The position numbers were made by a program, and so were the translations under genes. From Planctomycetaceae bacterium (lineage in GTDB: Bacteria; Planctomycetota; Planctomycetia; Pirellulales; Pirellulaceae), in the NCBI GenBank assembly GCA_005798335.1, contig SYJV01000533.1, forward strand, positions 1 through 64,000: a DNA stretch of 64,000 nucleotides, read 5' to 3'. A model generated the notes under the pieces. It had not been told where the DNA came from. It saw only the letters and a program-made list of their open reading frames with translations, and made no database searches. How positions within the stretch are numbered: position 1 is the stretch's first letter; each line of letters begins with the position of its first letter. Below are positions 9,378 to 17,626 of the stretch, one piece after another.

Positions 9378-9446
9378 ATACAAGCCCGACGCGCATGCGA
9401 TTGCGTCGATCCCGCCATGCACTCGCTTGCGCGTCGGGCTCGTATT
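9378..9446. repeat. Palindromic intergenic repeat, family B
   Basis: The arm AATACAAGCCCGACGCGCAT faces an inverted counterpart TGCGCGTCGGGCTCGTATT across a short centre, giving a long imperfect hairpin. The core AAGCCCGA...TCGGGCTT is shared with sequences at the window start and at 53891-53955. It lies in the 285-bp gap between divergent genes. It is probably a REP-like element; it might also act as a transcript-end hairpin, although no T-run follows. Confidence 0.65.
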
Positions 9447-9512
9447 CGGACATAGTTGAACTTGGACGGCTATGGCATCGATTTTTGATCAAAAGAGAGG
9501 GATTTGTATAGC

Positions 9513-10103
9513 ATGACGACCTCGAAACTACGTTTGCTTGTAATTGTCTATTTCAGTTTGGTAGTTTTGCTGCGGTTTGTTCCGCACGCATCGAACATGG
9601 CGGGATTTTGTGCACTAGCGTTGTTTGCTGGTTGTTACCTGAACGCCTGGCAAGGCATGATCGTCGGCTTTGGGGCAGTCGCAATCAGCGACATGATTGG
9701 CCAGTGGATGCAGATTCCGGGAATGGGGTTTTATACTCGAGAAACAATGTTGGCTGTTTACTTGGGCACCGCGCTGCCGGGCGTGCTGGGATGGTTGTTG
9801 AGCAAAATGGACTGGCGATTTGCCGCAATATCGGGTTCGCTTCTCTCTACACTAGCCTTTTTCGTGGTCACCAATTTTGCGTCCTGGCTTGACCCACTGA
9901 TGAGTTACCCGCCGACTTTGGCTGGCCTAGTTCAATGCTATTTTGCTGCGATTCCATTTATGGGAGGCACATTGGCCGGCACGATGGCGTTTTCGTTAGC
10001 TTTTTTTGCCACCCATCATTGGCTGGAGAGTAGAGCAATTGCACTCAATTGCTCACAACTTGCCCCGAATTGCTCGGAACGAAGAGAGAATAAAAACGAT
10101 TGA
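9513..10103 (+). CDS. Small multi-TM membrane protein, DUF6580-like
   Basis: 197 aa from the ATG at 9513, chosen over a TTG at 9504 because AGAGAGGG lies about 12 nt upstream of the ATG but overlaps the usual spacer of the TTG. Five to six hydrophobic segments span the protein, with conserved-looking FVPHASNMAGFCALALFAG and AISDMIGQW segments. The layout resembles the DUF6580 / ECF-transporter S-component-like proteins that are widespread in planctomycetes and Bacteroidetes. It is an inner-membrane protein whose substrate is unknown; vitamin or metal uptake is only an analogy. Confidence 0.7.
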   Translation: MTTSKLRLLVIVYFSLVVLLRFVPHASNMAGFCALALFAGCYLNAWQGMIVGFGAVAISDMIGQWMQIPGMGFYTRETMLAVYLGTALPGVLGWLLSKMDWRFAAISGSLLSTLAFFVVTNFASWLDPLMSYPPTLAGLVQCYFAAIPFMGGTLAGTMAFSLAFFATHHWLESRAIALNCSQLAPNCSERRENKND

Positions 10104-10164
10104 GGACAATCGCTCTACTCTCCTCATTCAGCCAGATCCATCGAGTTTTCAAGAGGGCGTCTCC

Positions 10165-11208
10165 ATGATCAAAGCAGGCATCGCCGGCGTCGGCTTCATG
10201 GGTTGGATTCACTATCTAGCCTACCAGCGATCGACCCAAGCCAAGCTAGCCGCATTCTGTACTCGCGATTCTCGGAAACGCTCCGGAGATTGGCGAGGAA
10301 TCAAGGGCAATTTTGGCCCACCCGGCGAACAAATCGATGTCAGCGCACTGCAAGTCTACGATACCCTGGAATCGATGCTTGACGACCCATCCATCGATTT
10401 GATCGACATTTGCCTTCCGCCACACTTGCATGTAGACGCGGCGCTCAAATCCCTTGCGGCCGGCAAACACGTGTTGTGCGAGAAGCCGCTGGGGCTCGAC
10501 ACCAACCAATGCGATCAAATTCTGGCGGCAAGTCAGAAGTATAATCGCTCCGTTTTGGTTGCTCAGGTCTTGCCGTATATGGGCCAATACGAATACGTCT
10601 ACAAGGCTGTTGCCGAGGGCACGTTGGGCAAAGCGCTGTCGGGCTACTTTAAGCGAATCATTTCACCGCCTGATTGGATTCCTGATTTCTACGACCTCAA
10701 ACGAATCGGCGGTCCGTTGATCGATTTGCACGTGCATGATATGCATTTTGTTCGAATGGTCTTCGGAATGCCCCGGCGAGTAATGTGCACCGCTGCGATG
10801 AAAGACGGTGTCGTCAAATTCTGCCATTGTTTGCTCGAATTTGACGATTCCCAAACGATTGTTGCCACCTCCAGCGGCGTTCAAGACCAAACCAGCCGAC
10901 CATTTACGCACGGCTTTGAAATGGTCTTCGAGAAAGGCACTGTCCAGTTTGAACTGGCGGTACTCTCCGACGGCCTGGACATCATGCCCCTTAAGATCAT
11001 GACCACCGATGGCAAAATCCTGCGCCCGGAACTGCCAGGCGCGGACGATATTTCTGCCTTCGCCAACGAAATTGATGATGCCGTAACTAGTATTCGCCAA
11101 GGCAAACCACAACGCAGACTCGATGGCCAAGTCGCTCGCGACGCAATTCACATTTGCCACTGCTTGCAACTATCTGCTCAATCGCGCGGTTGGGTGAATT
11201 GCCAGTAA
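10165..11208 (+). CDS. Gfo/Idh/MocA-family NAD(P)-dependent oxidoreductase
   Basis: 347 aa from the ATG at 10165, preceded by AAGAGGG. The ORF track begins at 10006 inside the upstream gene; that extension has no family similarity and is rejected. The Rossmann motif AGVGFMGWIHYLAY opens the protein, the CEKPLGLD motif contains the Lys-Pro of the family, and the C-terminal alpha/beta domain includes IDLHVHDMHFVRMVFG. It is cytoplasmic and probably oxidises a sugar or cyclitol. Planctomycetes carry many paralogs and the substrate cannot be told from sequence. Confidence 0.9.
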   Translation: MIKAGIAGVGFMGWIHYLAYQRSTQAKLAAFCTRDSRKRSGDWRGIKGNFGPPGEQIDVSALQVYDTLESMLDDPSIDLIDICLPPHLHVDAALKSLAAGKHVLCEKPLGLDTNQCDQILAASQKYNRSVLVAQVLPYMGQYEYVYKAVAEGTLGKALSGYFKRIISPPDWIPDFYDLKRIGGPLIDLHVHDMHFVRMVFGMPRRVMCTAAMKDGVVKFCHCLLEFDDSQTIVATSSGVQDQTSRPFTHGFEMVFEKGTVQFELAVLSDGLDIMPLKIMTTDGKILRPELPGADDISAFANEIDDAVTSIRQGKPQRRLDGQVARDAIHICHCLQLSAQSRGWVNCQ

Positions 11209-11253
11209 GCCGAATGCGAAAAGCACTCTCACAAACTTACTGCTCAGCTACCG

Positions 11254-12558
11254 CTAGGGAGCAGACTTTTGGCGATCATACTTCTCCGTGTATTTGCGAT
11301 AAAGCTGCTTGTGCCGATTATCGAGATCGACCTTTCTGCCTTGAACAAAGGCGTGGGTAACTTGTGTGGGCGTTTCTAGGATGTTCCCGTCCGCGATGAA
11401 TAGCGTAGCATCATTGCCAACTTTGATTGCCCCGATACGATCGGCCACGCCAAGGATTTCTGCCGGAGAAAGCGTGATAGCTCTTAACGCAACCTGTTCA
11501 CTCAGGCCATACGCGGTGGCTGTCGCAGCATGGTAAGGCAAATTGCGCAGGTTGCTGGCGCCAAATCGTTCGGTGGCCGAAATGCAAAACTGCACACCCG
11601 CCGCGTGGAGTCGCTGAGGCAGCGTGTAGGCTGAGTCGTAGGCCGAATGTCGGTACGTTGGCAAACGATAAACCCCACTAACGATCACAGGCACATTTTC
11701 CCGTCGCAATAATTCGGCACATTCGGGAGCTTCGTAACCCCCAAAGATTATCAATCGCAATTTCCTTTGCTTGGCAAATGCGACCGCCGATTGGATCTGC
11801 GCTACGCTGGTTGCGCCAACGATGATCGGCATTTTTCCGTCAAGTGTTTTCGCTAACGCCTCCAATCGCAAATCGACAGCTTGCGTGGCATCGGACGCGC
11901 GGGCTGCTGCGTAACGTTGCGCTTGAGAAAATAATTGATTGAGCGTTTCTAAATCATCGTTGGAACGACCAGAGCCGGTATTGGGGGCCGTCATTCTTGG
12001 CCAATTAATGTGCATGGCACAGTCGGCCTGCAGGGCCATATCTTGGGCGTTCCAGCCGTCTAACATCATTAGTGACGACTGCCCTGAGATCAGACCTCCG
12101 GTCGGAGCACTCAGCGCCACTAACAACCCATTAGCGCGCGCGACCGGTATCAATTCGCTGTCGGGGTTGAAGGCCGCGACCGCACGGACGTTCGCATTGT
12201 TCTCGCCAGTTTCGCGATGATCGATCGTCGCACGCACCGACTCTATCTCGACTAGACCGATGGGAGAGATCGCATCGATCAAGCCCGGATAAACGTGGGC
12301 GCCTTTGGCTTCCAGGCGCTCGGCATCGGCCGGGAATGCTACCGATCTGCCAACTGCGGTAATTTTGCCGGCGCTAAATACTACGCTTCCATTTTCGATG
12401 GCATCGCCACTGACGGTATGTACCGTCGCACCCATGATAACAATCGATCGAGTCTGTTTGGCACCGGGAATTTGATCGGACGCCAATCCGATACTCGCGC
12501 ACAAGATAACCACGAGTGCTACGGCGATATTCGAAGATGATTTTACAAGTTGCATCAT
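11254..12558 (-). CDS. Secreted amidohydrolase-fold protein lacking the HxH metal motif
   Basis: 434 aa. A signal peptide is likely (hydrophobic residues about 8-25, ending near GLA). The fold is recognisable from the composite beta-sandwich (GATVHTVSGDAIENGSVVF) and the C-terminal ITLSPAEILGVADRIGAIKVGNDATLFI segment. The usual PGLIDxHxH is replaced by PGLIDAISPIGLVE, so the first two metal ligands are absent, and no clear later His pair is seen. It is probably a structural or substrate-binding partner of the following, larger amidohydrolase gene (89 nt away, same strand), or an enzyme with altered chemistry. It is likely periplasmic. Confidence 0.85.
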   Translation of the reverse strand: MMQLVKSSSNIAVALVVILCASIGLASDQIPGAKQTRSIVIMGATVHTVSGDAIENGSVVFSAGKITAVGRSVAFPADAERLEAKGAHVYPGLIDAISPIGLVEIESVRATIDHRETGENNANVRAVAAFNPDSELIPVARANGLLVALSAPTGGLISGQSSLMMLDGWNAQDMALQADCAMHINWPRMTAPNTGSGRSNDDLETLNQLFSQAQRYAAARASDATQAVDLRLEALAKTLDGKMPIIVGATSVAQIQSAVAFAKQRKLRLIIFGGYEAPECAELLRRENVPVIVSGVYRLPTYRHSAYDSAYTLPQRLHAAGVQFCISATERFGASNLRNLPYHAATATAYGLSEQVALRAITLSPAEILGVADRIGAIKVGNDATLFIADGNILETPTQVTHAFVQGRKVDLDNRHKQLYRKYTEKYDRQKSAP

Positions 12559-12647
12559 TTTTGAGTTTCTCGAAAGTACAACAGCGAGCCTCGGAGGAAA
12601 TTACGGGACAATTAATTGAGCGAACGGCGAGGACCCAAACCTAGGCA

Positions 12648-15600
12648 TCAGCGGTGCTCTTGCGAACTCGCGTCTAAAGCATGACCTTCGTGAGTTTGTT
12701 CGTCGTGATCGTGGTCGTGCTGGTGGCAAAATTCGTCGTAGCGCACCCACCACAGCGAAGGATCGTTGGAGTCGCTTGAATCGCTAGCCATTTTTTCGCC
12801 CGATTTGAGAATCTTGCTTACCAAATGCAATCGCAATTCGTCGCTCTGCTTGCGGTTGAGAATGTCATCCTGACGATCGAAATATTTGCGACCATCAATC
12901 CATGTTTGTTCGCAGCGCGACAGAGTCGATAACGGCGAACCACTCCAAACAACAAAGTCCGCTTGCTTGCCTTTTTCGAGCGACCCAACCCATTGATCGA
13001 TGCGCAATTGCTTGGCCGGATTGAGCGTCACGAACTTGAGAGCTTCCTCGGGCGCCACGCCGCCGTACTTGATTGCCTTGGCCGCCTCATGGTTTAGATG
13101 CCGCGCCAGTTCACGGTCATCGGAATTGAACGAAACGATGACACCGGCTCGATGCATCAGCGCACCATTGAATGGAATCGCATCCAATACTTCGAACTTG
13201 TAAGCCCACCAGTCGGAGAAACTCGAGCCGGTCGCGCCGTGTTTGGCCATCGCATCGGCCACTTTGTAACCTTCCAAGATATGCTGTAGAGTCCCGACCC
13301 GAACTGAAAAGTCGTCCAGCGTTTTTAGAAAAGCAAGAATCTCGTCCTGCCGATAACTATGGCAGTGAATCCAGCGTTTGCCGTCCAAGACTTCGGCCAA
13401 CGCATCCAATTCCAGATCGCGCCGCGGAGGCAAGCCACGAGGACTGTTGGCCCATTCGGAGCGCTTGCGCGAGTACAATTTGGCCGCTTCGAAACGATCG
13501 CGTATGATCTGCTCGACTCCCATGCGTGTTTGAGGATAGCGAACGGACGTACGCTCGGTCCAATTGCTTTGCTTAACATTTTCGCCAAGCGCAAATTTGA
13601 TACCGGCTGGCGCCTCGACCATTTTCAAGTCTTCATCCACCGCACCCCAGCGCAGTTTGATAACTTGATTTTGACCGCCAATTGGATTCGCCGAGCCATG
13701 CAACACGTTTGCCGTAGTAACGCCTCCAGCCAGTTGCCGGTAGATCGAAATGTCGTTCGAGTCGATGAAATCACCAATGCGAACCTCGGCCGTGACAGCT
13801 TGCCCGGATTCATTCACGCCACCATCGGTGGCCATATGCGAGTGACAATCGATGATGCCAGGAGCAACATGCATATTACTGCCATCTACGATCGTCGCAC
13901 CCTCAGGGACTTGCAAGTTCGGTCCAATCGCTTCGATCCTTCCTTCGTGGATGATCATGTCAGCAGATGGCAATTTTCCCTGCGGGCCGCACGTCCAAAT
14001 GGTCGCGCCGCGAATCATCAACCGACGAGGTTGCTCTGGTCGCTTATGCAATCCAAAGTCGCCGAACGGATAATTGAGTCTTGAAATAACAACGTTCGAA
14101 GAAGCATCGCTTGCAGACTGGTCCTTGCCTGTCTCCTGTTCCGGCAAATTCTCGGCCCGTGCATCTTGCTTGGCGTCCTTGTTCGATTCGTGCGAAGGCT
14201 GCGCAAGTGCTTTACCGGCTAGCAGCCCGTGGAGGGAACTTGTTCTTCCGTTAGGCCACAGAATACTGCCGCTCAATTGGACCGATTCGCCAGTTGAAAT
14301 CGCAGTTGCAGAGATATGCGCAGGTCCAGACAATTTCTCGATTCCCAGGACTTCAGCATGGAAATAAGCGGCAATTCGTTCGCCTCGCGCCCCGAGCTGC
14401 TTGAGCTGGGCACTTGCAGATTTCTTGTCAGTCTGGGAAGCTGTAGAGTCAGTTTGTTTCTTTTCCGGTGCTTTTGCTTCGTCATCTAGTTTGCCTTCCT
14501 GCGCTATTCGTCCGGCAGGCTTATCCTGCATTTTCTCCAGCGACATTTCCAGCGCCGCTGGAAATCCGCTTGGTCCGTTCAGCGTCAGCGACCAGCGACC
14601 ATTGAGATCTATTGAGTTAGGATTCTGATCGTATTGCTCGCGTTGGCCCTGCACCCAAGTTTCCACGATCTTGGTCGATCGATCCCATAGAGGGCCATTG
14701 GTTACGAGCAAATTAGCGAGCTTGCCCACGTCCAGCGAGCCAGTGAGTTCGCTGACTCCCAACAGTTCGGCAGGGCGCGTCGTCAGCGCCGCAAGCGCTG
14801 TCGATCTGTTCAGGCCTCGATCGATCGCTTTGCGAACTTGAGCGAGCAACTCGGTGGGTTCGGACAATCCATCGGTGGAGAGTACAAAGTGAACTCCCGC
14901 CTTCTCCAGGCGAGCGGGATTCTCGGGAGCGAGTTCCCAGTGCATCAGCGTTTGCAGAGACGTTTCCGCAATGGATTCCGACGATCCAACTTCGGGCGGC
15001 TTGGGGAAGTTAACTGGCACTACAATCGTTCTACCAGTTGCCGCAATGGCATCGATCTGACGATACTCACGACCAGAACCTCGAATTATCGCTTTTAAGG
15101 CAAACTCTCGAGCAAATCGATCGGCGCGCAGCGCGAACAACTCGTTCGGTCCATCGAGCATTACTGGTTGCTGGCCACGCGAGGCGCGCTCGAGACTTTC
15201 GAGCGCTTCGTTGCGATCGGGTTGCGGTAGCGACGGATCGGCGTGAAACGCCTGCGTGGCTTGTTGATACCACATTGCATCCAGCATCGTCTGTCGCGCC
15301 AGAGCAACGGCCCCCATGGGACTGTTCGGATAACCACCTCGTTGTGCTCCGCGCGACGGCAGCAAGCGAACGTGCTGGAACACTGCCGGGCGAAGCAGAG
15401 TCGTCTCGATGGCTGCGTCCGATGTGGTCAGCACACAACTGGAGCCCTTGAAGATTCGATCCGCTGGAACTGCCAAGACAATGCCAAATCCTGCCTTGCG
15501 AAACTGGGCCAGTCGTTTGGTGTCTCGCGAGATCTGCAAATCCATGCGGCGATTCGGGACTATTTGGGCATTCCAATGGTCCGCCGGAACGGAAATCGGA

Positions 15601-15947
15601 GTCGATTCCATTTCCACAAACGCATCGATTAGCGCCGGATAGACATACTTTCCGGCGCAGTCGATGACTTGAGCATCGGCAGGTCTTGAAACGTCAACAC
15701 CGACGCCGACGATTTTGCCGCTTCGTACCAGCACGTCCCCGCGGAACATTTCTCGCTGGTGGTCGCGTACTACAAAACCATTCTTGAGCAACGTTGCCGA
15801 GGGAGGGTTGAATCGAACGCCCTCGTCAGGAGTCGTACCAGTTTGTGCATTGACCAGCGTAGCGAACGACAACAGCCAGATTGCCAATCCACGACCGGTG
15901 GCAACACACGTTCGGTGATCGCTCAAATTCCTATAGATCAGCATCAT
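12648..15947 (-). CDS. Large secreted protein with two tandem amidohydrolase domains
   Basis: 1099 aa. An N-terminal signal peptide is likely (about 20-35, ending VNAQ). Domain 1 (about 45-440) has the amidohydrolase beta-sandwich and LAALTTRPAELLGVSELTGSLDVGK but lacks HxH (PALIDAFVEMES). A linker of about 180 residues rich in Lys, Glu and Gln contains a beta-rich segment. Domain 2 (about 640-1040) keeps GIIDCHSHMA, IHCHSY, LQHILEGY and SFNSDDRE, so a full metal site is plausible. The C-terminus is His/Asp-rich (HQHDHDHDEQTHEGH), possibly metal-binding. Domain 2 probably hydrolyses a peptide-like or cyclic amide substrate in the periplasm. Paired with the gene at 11254. Confidence 0.9.
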   Translation of the reverse strand: MMLIYRNLSDHRTCVATGRGLAIWLLSFATLVNAQTGTTPDEGVRFNPPSATLLKNGFVVRDHQREMFRGDVLVRSGKIVGVGVDVSRPADAQVIDCAGKYVYPALIDAFVEMESTPISVPADHWNAQIVPNRRMDLQISRDTKRLAQFRKAGFGIVLAVPADRIFKGSSCVLTTSDAAIETTLLRPAVFQHVRLLPSRGAQRGGYPNSPMGAVALARQTMLDAMWYQQATQAFHADPSLPQPDRNEALESLERASRGQQPVMLDGPNELFALRADRFAREFALKAIIRGSGREYRQIDAIAATGRTIVVPVNFPKPPEVGSSESIAETSLQTLMHWELAPENPARLEKAGVHFVLSTDGLSEPTELLAQVRKAIDRGLNRSTALAALTTRPAELLGVSELTGSLDVGKLANLLVTNGPLWDRSTKIVETWVQGQREQYDQNPNSIDLNGRWSLTLNGPSGFPAALEMSLEKMQDKPAGRIAQEGKLDDEAKAPEKKQTDSTASQTDKKSASAQLKQLGARGERIAAYFHAEVLGIEKLSGPAHISATAISTGESVQLSGSILWPNGRTSSLHGLLAGKALAQPSHESNKDAKQDARAENLPEQETGKDQSASDASSNVVISRLNYPFGDFGLHKRPEQPRRLMIRGATIWTCGPQGKLPSADMIIHEGRIEAIGPNLQVPEGATIVDGSNMHVAPGIIDCHSHMATDGGVNESGQAVTAEVRIGDFIDSNDISIYRQLAGGVTTANVLHGSANPIGGQNQVIKLRWGAVDEDLKMVEAPAGIKFALGENVKQSNWTERTSVRYPQTRMGVEQIIRDRFEAAKLYSRKRSEWANSPRGLPPRRDLELDALAEVLDGKRWIHCHSYRQDEILAFLKTLDDFSVRVGTLQHILEGYKVADAMAKHGATGSSFSDWWAYKFEVLDAIPFNGALMHRAGVIVSFNSDDRELARHLNHEAAKAIKYGGVAPEEALKFVTLNPAKQLRIDQWVGSLEKGKQADFVVWSGSPLSTLSRCEQTWIDGRKYFDRQDDILNRKQSDELRLHLVSKILKSGEKMASDSSDSNDPSLWWVRYDEFCHQHDHDHDEQTHEGHALDASSQEHR

Positions 15948-16148
15948 GAGATTCCTGAGATCGTCAGAAAAACCGAGGGAAACTCTAATCGATTCGATGA
16001 CTACACTCCGACAGATTAATCTAGCGGCAGTGTGATTTCACCGAGGCGGCCGAAAAAAACAGCGAATGTTCTGGTCTTGCGCGCCTGAACTTTCGATCGC
16101 GCGTTCAATCCCAGCTTTCCCATAGAATGACGATGTTGATCAGTCGGT

Positions 16149-17576
16149 TCAAGCAAGTATTTCCTGTACCAGCTTGCCATGCACGTCGGTTAGTCGAAAA
16201 TCGCGACCTGCATGATGAAAAGTCAGTCGCTGATGATCGAAGCCCATCAGATGCAAAATCGTGGCGTGCAGGTCATGTACGTGGACTCGATTTTCTACCG
16301 CTCGATAGCCAAATTCATCTGTGCTACCGAATGCCATGCCCCCTTTGATTCCCGCTCCCGCCAACCAAACCGAGAACCCGTGGTGATTGTGATCCCGACC
16401 GGTGGGATTGCCGCCGCCGATGGGAATCTCCACTGCAGGCGTGCGGCCAAACTCGCCCCCGCATAACACCAGTGTCTCGTCGAGCAAACCACGGTTGGCT
16501 AGATCCGTCAATAAAGCGGCGATCGGACCATCGGCTTCGCGCCCCAGATTTCGGTGATTCTTGTCAATGTCGCCATGCGAATCCCAGGGTTGGACGTCAC
16601 CATGGTAGCACTGCACAACTCGCACGCCACGTTCGATCAACCTCCGCGCAATCAACAATTGTCGTCCGTGCACGTTGTCCGCTTGGTACAGATCTCGCGT
16701 GGCTTTGGATTCTTGCGAAATATCGAGCGCATCGGTTGCTTCTATTTGCATGCGAAACGCAAGCTCGAACGACTGAATGCGGGCTTCAAGCTGAGCATCG
16801 TCGTTACGCGGAGCTTGATGAGTGCGATTGAGCGTAGCGAGCAAGTCGAGTTGTCGGCGCTGATCGGAATATTGGATACTCGGATTCTGAATATTCGCGA
16901 TCAACTCGGTAACTTTCGACTTGCGTGTATCGAGGTAGGTTCCCTGATATATTCCGGGCAAGAAGGAACTACGCCAGTTGGACGAATCTGCCACTGGCAA
17001 ACCTGGGCACATCGTAACAAAACCAGGTAAGTTTTGATTTTCGCAACCCAAGCCATACGTAAGCCAAGATCCATAACTCGGACGCGACAATCGTTCGTCC
17101 CCGGTGTTCATCAACCGCATGCTTTGTTCGTGGTTGGGCGTGTTAGCGTACATCGAGCGAATGACGCACAGGCGATCAGCGTGTTGGCTGGCAGTTTTCT
17201 GAAATATTTCACTACACCATAAACCGCTTTCGCCGTATTGAGCAAACTTGAATGGCGACGCCAGCGCGACTCCGGTCTCGCGCTCCGTGGTCAAGTTGTT
17301 AAACGGAAGTTTCTTGCCACCCCATTTCGTCAATTCAGGCTTGGGGTCCCAGGTGTCCACCTGCGACGGCCCGCCATTGAGGTAGATGTGGATGATGTGC
17401 TTGGCCTTCGCGGGATAATGGGGTTCGCGAGGGGCCAGCGGATTATTCGACCTGTCGCCAACGGTCGCATCAAATGTCTTGGCATTCAACAAACTTGGCA
17501 ATGCCAGCATGCCCAGGCCAGTTCCCATCGAGCCCAGTATTTCACGCCTCGACAAAACTCTCCGATGCATTTGCAT
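16149..17576 (-). CDS. DUF1501 (sulfatase-like alkaline-phosphatase-superfamily) secreted protein
   Basis: 475 aa. The N-terminus SRREILGSMGTGLGMLALPSLL resembles a Tat-type leader with RR, as usual in this family. Family segments are KHIIHIYLNGGPSQVDTWDP, RLCVIRSMYANTPNHEQSM, GGEFGRTPAVE and HHGFSVWLAGAGIKGGM. DUF1501 proteins are expanded in planctomycetes and are exported; their enzymatic role is not established. It lies 50 nt downstream of a PSCyt1/DUF1549/DUF1553 gene on the same strand, the standard planctomycete two-gene unit, so the two products presumably act together. Confidence 0.93.
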   Translation of the reverse strand: MQMHRRVLSRREILGSMGTGLGMLALPSLLNAKTFDATVGDRSNNPLAPREPHYPAKAKHIIHIYLNGGPSQVDTWDPKPELTKWGGKKLPFNNLTTERETGVALASPFKFAQYGESGLWCSEIFQKTASQHADRLCVIRSMYANTPNHEQSMRLMNTGDERLSRPSYGSWLTYGLGCENQNLPGFVTMCPGLPVADSSNWRSSFLPGIYQGTYLDTRKSKVTELIANIQNPSIQYSDQRRQLDLLATLNRTHQAPRNDDAQLEARIQSFELAFRMQIEATDALDISQESKATRDLYQADNVHGRQLLIARRLIERGVRVVQCYHGDVQPWDSHGDIDKNHRNLGREADGPIAALLTDLANRGLLDETLVLCGGEFGRTPAVEIPIGGGNPTGRDHNHHGFSVWLAGAGIKGGMAFGSTDEFGYRAVENRVHVHDLHATILHLMGFDHQRLTFHHAGRDFRLTDVHGKLVQEILA

Positions 17577-17626
17577 GTTCGCACCTCAACCATAGGTCTC
17601 TATTAAAATCGCCCGGCGTCGAGTGA

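Noticed and set aside
10006-10164. N-terminal 53-codon extension of the Gfo/Idh/MocA ORF
   Set aside because: It overlaps the DUF6580-like gene and precedes the Rossmann motif; ATG 10165 with AAGAGGG is the better start.
13359-14084. 241-aa plus-strand ORF opposite the large amidohydrolase gene
   Set aside because: Antisense shadow; the minus frame holds the metal-binding motifs of the second amidohydrolase domain.
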